Shown piece by piece: positions 1 to 8,353 of a stretch of 64,000 nucleotides of DNA. The notes under the pieces were generated by a model. It was not told where the DNA came from. It was given only the letters and a program-made list of their open reading frames with translations, and did no database searches. The stretch is from positions 135 to 64,134 of the forward strand of contig PLTA01000029.1 in NCBI GenBank assembly GCA_003164295.1, read 5' to 3'. The position numbers and the translations under genes are program-made. How positions within the stretch are numbered: the stretch's first letter is position 1; every line of letters begins with the position of its first letter. The DNA comes from Candidatus Bathyarchaeota archaeon. GTDB taxonomy: Archaea; Thermoproteota; Bathyarchaeia; Bathyarchaeales; Bathycorpusculaceae.

Positions 1-3
1 TTA

Positions 4-258
4 ATGATAATAATATTTGTTATCGGATTAATCGTGGGCTATCTAATCCATTTATTCCTAGAAATCGCCATTATAGCTGCAATTATCCTCTTTATAGTTG
101 CTTACTTTGGCTTTTGGGGTTTGAGTCTTAGCGAGTTGAAAAATTATGCAACCCAATACGGATCAATCGTATACCAATACGGAGCACTAATCATCGGGAT
201 CCTTCCGCTAAGCATCGGATTCATAATAGGAGTAATCATAGGCTTCGTATTCGCCTAA
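4..258 (+). CDS. small membrane protein, unknown function
   Basis: An 84-residue, almost wholly hydrophobic protein with about three membrane segments (roughly residues 1-17, 19-38 and 58-83). It has no recognisable catalytic motif. The ATG lies four bases from the window edge, so a start further upstream cannot be excluded. I do not recognise the family. Confidence 0.5.
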   Translation: MIIIFVIGLIVGYLIHLFLEIAIIAAIILFIVAYFGFWGLSLSELKNYATQYGSIVYQYGALIIGILPLSIGFIIGVIIGFVFA

Positions 259-537
259 ACAAAACTGAAGACTTACGGTAGCCAAGGACAGAAAAGATAA
301 TCATATCGATTAGGTTTAGGCAGCTCACTATTTTTACCTAAGGCTTAAGTTTTTATTTTGGATCTTCCAATAATAATTGTAGATTTATTTTATGAGTGTA
401 GCACTAACCAAGCTCTGATTGTAAAAACAAAATGCGGCCCAGCCAAAACGGCTGAAAACTGGTTTTCTTTTCAGAACGGGAACAAGGTGCTCTCAAACAA
501 CTCATAACCTTAGTTGATGATGGAGGTGAATTTGAAT

Positions 538-852
538 ATGTCAGAAATTTCACGAGTAGCCTACTACTTAGCGCTAATAGGAGGAATACTGCTATTAATC
601 TTCGGACTGCTTTCGCTAATTGGATATGCTTTCTCATATCTTGGACCGTTTATATCATTTGGCTTTGCTTACTTCGGTATTGTCACTATAGTCTGCGGCG
701 TCATTGCCATCGTTGGCGCAAAAAGTGCGTCAACTATTGTTTGGGCAATTGTACTCATAATCGTTGGAATCATTGGCGGTGGTCTTGGCGGATTGCTAGT
801 TATACTTGGAGGACTAATTGGAATCATTGTGGCTATAACAAAAAAGACATAG
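538..852 (+). CDS. four-segment membrane protein, unknown function
   Basis: A 104-residue hydrophobic protein (starting MSEISRVAYYLALIGG) with about four membrane segments and glycine-rich turns near the end. Upstream in-frame TTG/ATG codons exist at 514-520. I chose ATG 538 because a strong GGAGGTGA ribosome-binding site lies at 522-529, eight bases before it. It is similar in character to the small membrane protein at the left edge, but I cannot name a family. Confidence 0.65.
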   Translation: MSEISRVAYYLALIGGILLLIFGLLSLIGYAFSYLGPFISFGFAYFGIVTIVCGVIAIVGAKSASTIVWAIVLIIVGIIGGGLGGLLVILGGLIGIIVAITKKT

Positions 853-992
853 GTAGGCCTAATACAATCCTGAATTGATCCATCTTAATTGGCAGTCAAG
901 ATTTAGTTGAAAAACAGAAATTGGCTCGAAAGATCGGATTCAAATATGTTAGAAAAATCCCACAAAAACCTGAGAGGCCACAATTAACTTTT

Positions 993-1023
993 GACTGCAT
1001 ATTTTGCAGTCGCCTATTTTTTT
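993..1023 (+). terminator. hairpin followed by T-tract
   Basis: GACTGC (993-998) and GCAGTC (1006-1011) form a 6-bp stem with a 7-nt loop, followed by a run of seven T at 1017-1023. It lies about 140 bp after the membrane protein gene ending at 852. The T-run alone could end archaeal transcription. The remaining bases between 853 and 1101 show no convincing gene. Confidence 0.45.
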
Positions 1024-1101
1024 CCAGCTTTTCCATTCATTTTTAGATAAACATGTAAATTAGTCCCCTAATTTTTCGTTTAAAGAAGCCTCAATATGAA
1101 T

Positions 1102-1602
1102 TTACTTACTGGAAGTCTTAGATTTGTTGGGATCTTTCAAAAAATTATGAAGAAAATCTTGGACATTTTTGTGTAAATTGATAATCTTTTTTTGATTTTC
1201 TTCTTTGGTTTCAGGTTTTGGTTGAAAATAACCGTGCTCAGTCATGTAAAACATAACGCTTGAGAAATCTCCAGCCAGAGCACAATCAACTTCTTTCTTC
1301 CCTAACTCTAAAAATGCGTAATACCTATGATGACCATCTAAAACTGCATATAGATCAAATTTAGGATGTTTAAGAACAATTAAGGGTGCAATTCTCTCAC
1401 CATTTTCGATTTTCTTCTTATACATCTCTATGGCTTCGGGGTCGACTTTTGTGTCAGCAACGATTTTATCAATCGGCAACCGCACTAAATACTTTTCAGG
1501 ATTAGCAAACACGTCGATGTTTATTTCGCGTTCTCTATGCCCTGTTAGCCTCATAACCCGCAGTCTTAACGAATCCACAATGTCTAGAACATATTTTGAC
1601 AA
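1102..1602 (-). CDS. ParB/Srx-like domain protein
   Basis: A 166-residue protein with a ParB N-terminal-type domain: a central strand segment reading IAPLIVLKHP (about 71-80) followed by the signature DGHHRYYAF (89-97). In this fold the GHHR stretch is the nucleotide or catalytic site. There is no helix-turn-helix partner domain and no ParA gene nearby, so it is probably a stand-alone ParB-like protein rather than a chromosome partitioning factor. The C-terminal 40 residues are charged and helical. It is transcribed alone, with the element shared with the SagB gene 39 bp upstream. Confidence 0.7.
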   Translation of the reverse strand: MSKYVLDIVDSLRLRVMRLTGHREREINIDVFANPEKYLVRLPIDKIVADTKVDPEAIEMYKKKIENGERIAPLIVLKHPKFDLYAVLDGHHRYYAFLELGKKEVDCALAGDFSSVMFYMTEHGYFQPKPETKEENQKKIINLHKNVQDFLHNFLKDPNKSKTSSK

Positions 1603-1640
1603 AGATCCACCGTCAAGAAGCTTACTGTAATATCTTTAGC

Positions 1641-1661
1641 GCGCACGATTATTTCAGCTTT
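1641..1661 (-). promoter_or_regulatory. 21-bp element shared with the SagB-like gene
   Basis: On the minus strand this reads AAAGCTGAAATAATCGTGCG followed by C. It matches 19 of 21 positions with the element at 5307-5327. Both copies lie 30-40 bp upstream of a minus-strand start codon. The GAAA-ATAAT part could be a BRE/TATA core; the extra conserved bases suggest a bound regulator or a duplicated promoter. Confidence 0.4.
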
Positions 1662-1820
1662 CCAAACCCAGAATTAAACGGCTCCATATGATAACTTGAA
1701 GGTTTGTTTTTGACGGTTGAAGCCCACCTAATAGAAAACTTTGTTGTTGCTGATTTCATCTTTTTTTTCAAAATATTCCCTAAAGTTTTACTCCAAGTAA
1801 GTGGTAAAAATGAGATTGGT

Positions 1821-2254
1821 TTATTCTTGAACTATTTCGTAGGAAGTTGTGATTTCTGCTGTTTTTTTAAGCATGGCGCCGACTGAGCAGTATTTGTATC
1901 GTATGAGAGTTGGATTGCTCTTTCAACAGCTTGTTTACTGATGCTTTTTCCTTTGACGATGTATTTGATGTGGATTCTGGTGAAAACCTCCGGCGGCTCG
2001 TCGCTTCGTTCAGCTTCTGCTACTGCACTGTAATCGGTGATGGTTTGTCTTTTCTTTTTCAAAATGTTAACGACATCAAAACTAGTACATCCAACCAAAC
2101 AGGCTAAGAGCGTTTCCATGGGTGTCGGAGCGGTGTCTTCGCCTCCATATTTTGAGGGAGCATCAAAGTTTACTGTGAGACCTTTCTCAGTTTTTGCTTC
2201 AAACCGAAAATTCCCTTTCCAATTCAAAACAATCTTCTTTTTGTCCAAAGACAT
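1821..2254 (-). pseudogene. OsmC/Ohr family protein, frameshifted near the C-terminus
   Basis: This is a thiol-dependent peroxide-reductase family protein. The N-terminal part reads open from ATG 2254 and carries the first OsmC half with LLACLVGCTSFDVVNIL (the peroxidatic Cys region). After LSYDT the frame goes out of register and stops at 1832. The neighbouring frame continues with KYCSVGAMLKKTAEI and ends at a TAA at 1821-1823. That is the expected second-Cys motif of the family, so one base is missing or two are extra near 1893-1900. With the shift repaired the protein would be about 144 residues, normal for the family. It is either a recent pseudogene or a base-calling error. Confidence 0.8.
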
Positions 2255-2409
2255 ACTTTATACCAAGAACTTGTGGCTAAAAAATTTTACCCAATCAAAA
2301 AAATTAGCGATAAAAAAATTTATCCCTTAGAGTTAGATACTTGGCGATGCAAAACTTTTTAACTTATGGTGAGTTAGTTACCAGTCAAGCGAGATATAGA
2401 TGAATAGTT

Positions 2410-2637
2410 ATGGGTTTTGGAAGTTTTATTGGAGGCGTTGGGCTTTGTATTTTGGCGGTTCTGATTGGATTTTTTGGAATTGTAGTTCTAATAGGACTTG
2501 TTAAAGTCATTGCATCAAGCTATGATGTCCCATTAGGTATAGGTTCGATAATAGTAGCACTCATCTTGTTCGCCTATGGATGGTACTTGTACAAATCAGC
2601 TAAACCGCAAGGAACAGTAAACGTCCACAATCAATAA
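2410..2637 (+). CDS. small two-segment membrane protein
   Basis: A 75-residue protein with two hydrophobic segments (about residues 5-33 and 42-60) and a short polar tail ending VNVHNQ. No family recognised. It stands alone between the OsmC gene and the universal stress protein gene, and the ATG has no strong ribosome-binding site. Confidence 0.5.
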   Translation: MGFGSFIGGVGLCILAVLIGFFGIVVLIGLVKVIASSYDVPLGIGSIIVALILFAYGWYLYKSAKPQGTVNVHNQ

Positions 2638-2734
2638 AGAATTCAAATTGACGTTTGTAATATCGTCTCATTGGAGCTTACTGATTCGAAAAGTCTATGA
2701 GTTATAATAACAAATTAAGCCTAGAGGATCACAT

Positions 2735-3202
2735 TTGATAACAAAAATTCTTGTGGGAGTAGACGGTTCTGAAAACTCGAAAAAGGTTTTAGATAAAGCT
2801 TTGGAAATCGCCGAAAAGTTTTCCGCCTCCGTTCTAATACTCAACGTTTTTCAGCCGCCTCCAGAGTTCGAATTCAACCTTAACATGTATCAGCAAGGAT
2901 CTGGACAAACCCAAACGATGACAGGTTACCAGCCAATTATCAAAGAATTTCAAAAAATTCATGAAGCAATCTTGTCCAAAGCAATTGAAAGAGCAACCAA
3001 ACTATATCCAGCCTTGAAAATCACCTCCGAACTCAAAGAAGGAAACGCATCAACACAAATAGTTGAAACAGCAAAAAACGGCGAATTTGACTTAATAGTC
3101 ATAGGTCATAGGGGAGATAGCGAATTCAAAGAACTCTTTTTGGGGAGCACAAGCGAACGAGTCGCACACAGCGCAAGATGCTCTGTACTAATTACCAAGT
3201 GA
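2735..3202 (+). CDS. universal stress protein, UspA family
   Basis: A 155-residue single Usp domain. It starts KILVGVDGSENSKKVLDKAL and ends with the ATP-binding pattern GHRGDSEFKELFLGSTSERV (G-x2-G-x9-G-S). This places it among the nucleotide-binding Usp proteins, which bind ATP or AMP as dimers in stress responses. The TTG at 2735 is used as start because GAGG at 2724-2727 lies seven bases before it and no ATG fits. It sits in a stress-associated block with OsmC, Hsp20 and HtrA. Confidence 0.85.
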   Translation: MITKILVGVDGSENSKKVLDKALEIAEKFSASVLILNVFQPPPEFEFNLNMYQQGSGQTQTMTGYQPIIKEFQKIHEAILSKAIERATKLYPALKITSELKEGNASTQIVETAKNGEFDLIVIGHRGDSEFKELFLGSTSERVAHSARCSVLITK

Positions 3203-3268
3203 AGCAATCACTTTCAAAACGCACACTTTTTTCAGTGACTTTATTGTTGAATATTAGGAGAAAATAGC

Positions 3269-3601
3269 ACGGAATATTTACTTCTCTTAGCTTCGATTCT
3301 TACAGTTTGCATAATCGTAAACTTGAGATTTAAACTTCAAGTCTTTGAATCATCAAAACAAGCCTTATTCGTTCTTGCATCTCTTTTTGTGATTGGATCA
3401 GTTTTAGACAACTTTGCAGTACTACGCGGTAACTGGAGCTACAATACTGGCGGAAACTTTTTTGTGGGAATAAAAATCGGCGCATTGCCACTCGAAGAAT
3501 ATCTCTTCATGATAGTTATTCCCTATTCTTATTTTAACAATCTACGGGCTAATAAGAAAACATGTGTAGTTCAAGCTCAACTAAAACCTTTTTCAAAATA
3601 G
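3269..3601 (+). CDS. lycopene cyclase domain protein (CrtYc/CrtYd-like), odd start
   Basis: A small membrane protein with the carotenoid cyclase-domain pattern: DNFAVLRGNWSYN, then IGALPLEEYLFMIVIP. The P-x-E-E motif is the conserved core of heterodimeric lycopene cyclases. The usual first helix (EYLLLLASILTVCIIVNLRF) is encoded in frame upstream of the TTG at 3323, but no ATG, GTG or TTG precedes it. An AGGAG at 3256-3260 stands eight bases before an ACG codon at 3269, exactly where ATG would be expected. The gene may use ACG, may start at TTG 3323 without helix 1, or may be decaying. There are no other carotenoid genes in the window. Confidence 0.6.
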   Translation, partial: TEYLLLLASILTVCIIVNLRFKLQVFESSKQALFVLASLFVIGSVLDNFAVLRGNWSYNTGGNFFVGIKIGALPLEEYLFMIVIPYSYFNNLRANKKTCVVQAQLKPFSK

Positions 3602-3663
3602 ACTTAATATTTATGAATTCTTTTAAGTTATTTCTTGGATAATAAACCATTAGAGGAACACAA

Positions 3664-4440
3664 TTGAGTTCTGCCGACGAATATCCGCAAAATGTGAAAA
3701 GGAATACAGAAAAAACAAATCTAACAAAGACTGTACCCGACAAAATCATAAGTGAAAGACACTCACGGCCCACGCTCCTTTCCAACTTTATCCTCGGGAG
3801 CCAAGATGGTCTTGTTAACGTACTGGGGATTCTCCTTGGCTTGACTGCTGCAACCACAGACGTCCGTCTTTTCTTCGTCGCCGCTCTAGCCGCTCTTGGA
3901 GCCGAGTCCATATCTATGAGCGCTGTCGCGTTCACATCAACTTCGGCAAGGAGACAAGTCTACCTAAAGGAAGCCGATAGAGAAAGTCAAGAGATGAAAA
4001 ACGTTCCTGAAATTGAAAAAGAAGAAGTGAGAGGGATTTTTAGACACTGGGGTTACGAAGGGAACGAACTTGAAGACTTAACTGAACATATCGTCAAAAA
4101 TCCGAACGCTATGCTTGATTTAATGATGTCGTACGAACTCGATCTTGCCCCAGTTAGCAAGTTTGAAGCTCGTCGCAGTGCCTTTATTGTCGGAGCGTCC
4201 ACCATCTTTGGATCGTTCATTCCCCTTATACCATATCTTTTCGTTGGAAAAAACATTCTTTTAGGAACAGAAGTTTCAGTGATTTTCAGCGGTGTTGTCC
4301 TATTCGGCATCGGGGTTTACGAAGCGAAGACTACTGTGGGCTCGCTCTGGAGAAGCGGTTTGCAGATGGCAACTATCGGATTGACTGCCGGTCTTGTAGG
4401 ATTCTTGATCGGTCACTTCATTGGTGCTTTACCATTGTAA
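3664..4440 (+). CDS. VIT1/CCC1-family Fe/Mn transporter
   Basis: A 258-residue membrane protein of the vacuolar iron transporter family. It has the family start FILGSQDGLVNVLGILLGLT (about 41-60) followed by ALAALGAESISMSAVAF. A charged cytoplasmic helical region (about 100-165) bears the Glu/Met residues that bind metal in this family. Three more membrane segments follow (about 177-255). It probably moves Fe2+ or Mn2+ across the cytoplasmic membrane. The start is TTG 3664, with GAGG at 3653-3656 seven bases upstream. Confidence 0.85.
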   Translation: MSSADEYPQNVKRNTEKTNLTKTVPDKIISERHSRPTLLSNFILGSQDGLVNVLGILLGLTAATTDVRLFFVAALAALGAESISMSAVAFTSTSARRQVYLKEADRESQEMKNVPEIEKEEVRGIFRHWGYEGNELEDLTEHIVKNPNAMLDLMMSYELDLAPVSKFEARRSAFIVGASTIFGSFIPLIPYLFVGKNILLGTEVSVIFSGVVLFGIGVYEAKTTVGSLWRSGLQMATIGLTAGLVGFLIGHFIGALPL

Positions 4441-4528
4441 ACATCGAAATATATGACAAACAACCCACATAAATTAACTTAGTTTGCAGAGATCTTTGAA
4501 GCGTTTTACGAAATTAAGAAAGCAGCCA

Positions 4529-5275
4529 TCAGAATTCTTTAGGATGGCCAACTACGCTAAGACATATAGCGCTTTCTTCCATTCCGTCAATATTCACTAC
4601 TAAGTTTATTTCATCGTCAAAGAACGCTCCAATGTGGCATGATCCACAAGAGATGCTTGCCGCAGCCAGCGCCAAATTCTCCGCTATGTGACCGGCATCC
4701 AAATAGATGTATCTGTAAGCTCTCTGTGAGTATTTCCATTTTGACCGCCCAAAAATTGCAGTCCAGATGAAGACAACAGAGGCGGTTGCACACATATTTT
4801 GATTTAAAGCTGCATGAGTTAAGGCTTCGCCGTAATTTCCAGGTTTTATTTTTTCTAATAGATGATTTTTTATGTTATAGTGGTAAATGCCTTTCTCAAT
4901 GTCTTCCACGTTGTTTGCTGCGATATAGGTTTCGATAGGATATAATGCTCCAGCAGAGGGAGCGGTGCGGAACTCGTAACCCTGATCTATTCTTTGGATA
5001 CCGGTTGATGCCCAAAGAAGATAAGCCAAATCAACCTTGCTTAAGGGCTGAGTTGAGAAATTTCTTATGCTTTTGCGTCTGCCAAGAACTTCAGCAAAAT
5101 CCATAGTTACCTCTTGCAATTCATGGTTCAACTGAACGGTTTTGCTATTGGGATAGCTTTTGTAAGTTTCCGGTTTATTAGCCCAGTCCAAGTTGCCGCC
5201 GAGCCTTTTGTCTCGAGTGTACTTTGTCTCTGACTGAAAATCGTCGCCGACATTTTTTGCCAAAATATTCACCAT
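4529..5275 (-). CDS. SagB-type nitroreductase-fold oxidoreductase
   Basis: A 248-residue FMN-dependent oxidoreductase of the SagB/ThcOx branch of the nitroreductase superfamily. It shows RRKSIRNFSTQPLS (FMN phosphate contact), the TAPSAGALYPIETY signature and a C-terminal Gly-Cys-rich region ending VVGHPKEF. SagB enzymes oxidise azolines in modified peptides. However, there is no YcaO cyclodehydratase, precursor peptide or exporter beside it, so the substrate is unknown. It is a single-gene unit with the shared 21-bp element upstream. Confidence 0.8.
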   Translation of the reverse strand: MVNILAKNVGDDFQSETKYTRDKRLGGNLDWANKPETYKSYPNSKTVQLNHELQEVTMDFAEVLGRRKSIRNFSTQPLSKVDLAYLLWASTGIQRIDQGYEFRTAPSAGALYPIETYIAANNVEDIEKGIYHYNIKNHLLEKIKPGNYGEALTHAALNQNMCATASVVFIWTAIFGRSKWKYSQRAYRYIYLDAGHIAENLALAAASISCGSCHIGAFFDDEINLVVNIDGMEESAICLSVVGHPKEF

Positions 5276-5306
5276 CTAAAAGTAGTATTCCTACATTAAC
5301 TTCAGT

Positions 5307-5327
5307 GCACACGATTATTTCTGCTTT
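5307..5327 (-). promoter_or_regulatory. second copy of the 21-bp upstream element
   Basis: On the minus strand it reads AAAGCAGAAATAATCGTGTG followed by C, with two differences from the copy at 1641-1661. It lies 32 bp before the SagB-like start codon. Confidence 0.4.
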
Positions 5328-5401
5328 ACAGTAAAGCACAGTGATGGAAAAAGACAACCCTTTTATATCAATATATCAGATGCTAAATTAGGCGAAATAA
5401 A

Positions 5402-5875
5402 GTGTCTCAACCTACGTCTCCTCCATCAAACCCGAATCCGCCAACCCCTAACCCTCCACCAAACAATAGCACAAACTCAATGTTCGTAACCGATGCAAAT
5501 GATGGCTTAGGATCAAGATTTTACATTGCCGCGGTCCTTATTGTTGGAATGTTAATAATCCTCATAATTTCTGTTGCCGAATCGCAATTCTCACAAACGA
5601 CACAGTTAGCAGCCATATTTAGCGGCTGGATCACTTCGATTGTTGCATTCTATTTTTACGGGCAAAGCAACGCTCAAAATCAAACTCAAATCAAGAACAC
5701 GATGCAAGCAGCAGCTAACTCAGAGCAGAGAGCAGTTCAAGCGGAACATAAAATTAGCAACATCAAAAGCATGGTTGCTGTTCATGCGGCTGTACAAAGA
5801 ACCGCAGCACCAGCCACGGCAAATGCATCTGATGAAGTTATAAAAAACATAAACACACTACTTCAAACAGACTAA
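5402..5875 (+). CDS. Pro-rich membrane protein with coiled coil, unknown function
   Basis: 157 residues. The first 28 are Pro/Asn/Ser-rich, then two membrane segments (about 42-60 and 66-88) and an Ala/Gln-rich helical stretch (about 90-130) likely to form a coiled coil. The start is GTG at 5402. No family recognised. Confidence 0.6.
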   Translation: MSQPTSPPSNPNPPTPNPPPNNSTNSMFVTDANDGLGSRFYIAAVLIVGMLIILIISVAESQFSQTTQLAAIFSGWITSIVAFYFYGQSNAQNQTQIKNTMQAAANSEQRAVQAEHKISNIKSMVAVHAAVQRTAAPATANASDEVIKNINTLLQTD

Positions 5876-5996
5876 CTACAAAACCTTCTTTTTTTTACTC
5901 TTTTAAGCACTCAAAAATCTATTTTCTAAATTCATAAAACCCAAATTCAAAAGCAAAAATATATCTTGATAAGAAACTAAAGAGACATCGAATCAT

Positions 5997-6089
5997 ATGA
6001 AGACTTCAACAAAAAAAATCATAGTTATCGGCATTATTACGCTCTTCATAATTTCAATGGTAGCAGGCATTCTAGCTGGGCACCTATAA
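5997..6089 (+). CDS. possible 30-residue single-span peptide
   Basis: ATG 5997 opens a 30-codon frame: a basic start (MKTSTKK), one hydrophobic span, and the end AGHL. The N-in basic charge and span length look like a real membrane peptide, but the ribosome-binding site is weak. It fills most of the otherwise empty 5876-6182 stretch. Confidence 0.35.
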   Translation: MKTSTKKIIVIGIITLFIISMVAGILAGHL

Positions 6090-6182
6090 TTTTTTGCATA
6101 AACCGTGAAACTAAGTGTTAAGTTTCTGGTTACTCCCTTCATTCAGATTTCAGATTTATGAAAAGTCTTAAATTAAAACACC

Positions 6183-8138
6183 TTGAAATATATTAAATCG
6201 AAGAAGGGACTTAAAACGAAATTATCACTTAGTTTGAAGATTGTAACTGTTTCATTGCTTTTTTTACTTTGTGTCTCAGCTTTTGTAATACCAGGTCAAT
6301 TGCAAACAACAGCTGCAAACACAATTAGCTATTCAAATGGAACTTTGATTAACGAATTATATAATTTAACATATTCCACCAATTGGACTGTCGCTTCTCC
6401 GATGGGATATAGCATCCCTTGGACAGAATATACCGTAGATATGTTAGCTACGACAATACAAACGGGAGTTAACACAGCATCAGCTGTTTCCACGATGATC
6501 GACAATTCAGGTACTCCCCAAGTAATACTCTACTGGTACACTGTTTATGGCATTAAACTAGGGCTAACTTATAACCAAACAGCGATAGAGTGGGCATTAG
6601 ATAATGAGGTAGAATTGGCTAATGGTCTCCCGCTTAATTATGGAACAAACACATTTCTGGTTTATGGAGGCTCTCTTCTTTACGTTTACTATTGGGCAAA
6701 CTATTATCAATATGACCTATCAAAATGGAATCTTAACGCCGCATATGCAACTTTTAAAGCCGACACTTACCAAGGACCATACGGGTACCAAGGCGTTCTA
6801 CAGATCAACGGAGATAACAGCGTAGTTAATGCGGGTCCACGATATTACGATGAATGGGGCCAAACAGCAAGATGCTACATACTATTCTATCAAATGGGCA
6901 TCACAGACGCATTAAATCAAGCTGAACTTGCATGGAATTACTGGAACACAGTAGACTGGAATGCAGGCGGCTACTATCAGTATCGACCTACTTGGAACGA
7001 CTTTGAAGTTGAAGCACCATTTTTCTACCAAGATGTACTAATGATTCAAAACTACGCAAGCACCCCACTAAATAACATAGGCAGATTAATTCAAGATACA
7101 GAAACACGCTATCTTGCAAGCGGATGAACAAGTCCACAGTGGATGTATTCAGGATCCAAAACAGTTGACCACACAGCAGTTCACGCATACGCAAGCAATT
7201 CAGAAAATAGACTACCTGGAACTTTAGGAGCCTGGGTAGCATTATACGGCGAATGGTCAAATTTAACCAATTCAGACAAAGCAACTATTAGAACCATGAT
7301 TCAAGGAAATGGAACAGGCAACTACGCATATCCAGCCTGGGAATACCTACTAAAATCATCATTATACGATAACACAACAAACATGTTCAAGCCGTTTTCC
7401 GATACGGCGACCGGCATGCCATTGGCGACTAGCATGGCAATAGAAATAATGTTGCTAAACGGAATTGTTCCACAAACAGCAACTTTAGCCATACCTCTAT
7501 CTGAATATACCTATGAAAGCAGCTCCAACATAATCAATCCCCAATTGCTGAGCATAAATTTCAATCTTAACCAATTAACTATTGGAATAGGATCACCTGG
7601 AACTGTGACATTTATCTATGGAAGTACACCTTTCAACTACACCTTTGCAAATTATGGCGTCTACACACTACAATTCAGCTCAGATTGGAACAGCGTAACA
7701 GGCTTCACAGTTTCAAATTTCCCAACCACCCCCATAAACTATTTCGTACAACCATCTACCTCTAATCCTAATCCAACACCCACGCCGTCAACAAGTCCAA
7801 CTCCGACACCAACAGCTTCACCTACACCAACTCCAAGCCCAACTTCAACGCCCACACCAAGTCCAACACCAACTGCGTCCCTGTCACCAACTCCAACGCC
7901 AACATCATTCACTGAAACCATCCATGTAGTCAGCAGAGACAGAAATGTCGCAAATGCACAAGTATCAATGACCTTAAACAATAACAAATATCAAGAGTAC
8001 ACCAACTCTTTGGGAATAGTTCAATTTACCATGACGACTAAAGGCAATTATGCACCAAAAGTTTATGTCAATAACATTTTGCGTTATTCAGGAACTGTCA
8101 CAGTTAAGTCACCATACAGTTACACCATAAACATTTAA
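6183..8138 (+). pseudogene. large secreted protein interrupted by an in-frame TGA
   Basis: Two reading-frame blocks (6183-7127 and 7143-8138) lie in the same frame, separated only by TGA at 7125-7127. The context reads YLASG-stop-TSPQWMYSG, so a TGG-to-TGA change is the simplest cause. Joined, the protein is about 650 residues. It has a signal peptide (about 18-45), an extracellular domain rich in Trp and Tyr with repeated helix-like segments resembling alpha/alpha-barrel secreted proteins, and a Thr-Pro repeat linker (about 525-575). A C-terminal beta domain ends with SPYSYTINI. It is probably cell-surface or released. I cannot assign an enzyme activity. The start is TTG 6183. Confidence 0.7.
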
Positions 8139-8353
8139 CCAAAAATTTTCTTTTTTTTAAAAAAACCTATTTTTTTAATTTTAGTTGCAAGCAAATTTTG
8201 AAACTGCAAATTCTATAGTTTGCGCTTAAAATTCTATGGAATAATGTTGTGTTGTGGAGTTAATTCGGGATGGATTTGGAACAAAATTTATACTTCCCAA
8301 CTCTTACCAAAATACCAAGTTAAAGTTCAGGAAAACAAAGAGGAAAAAAGCTT

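Noticed and set aside
1649-1759. 36-codon minus-strand frame
   Set aside because: No ribosome-binding site; it ends inside the shared 21-bp element and looks like chance.
3549-3935. Antisense 128-codon frame
   Set aside because: It lies opposite the VIT transporter and cyclase-domain genes, has low-complexity Arg/Ser composition and no ribosome-binding site.
7125-7127. TGA as selenocysteine
   Set aside because: The context favours Trp, TGA is a normal stop for several genes here, and I see no selenoprotein machinery or SECIS-like element.
7739-7987. Antisense Val/Gly-rich frame
   Set aside because: It is the mirror of the Thr-Pro repeat linker of the secreted protein.
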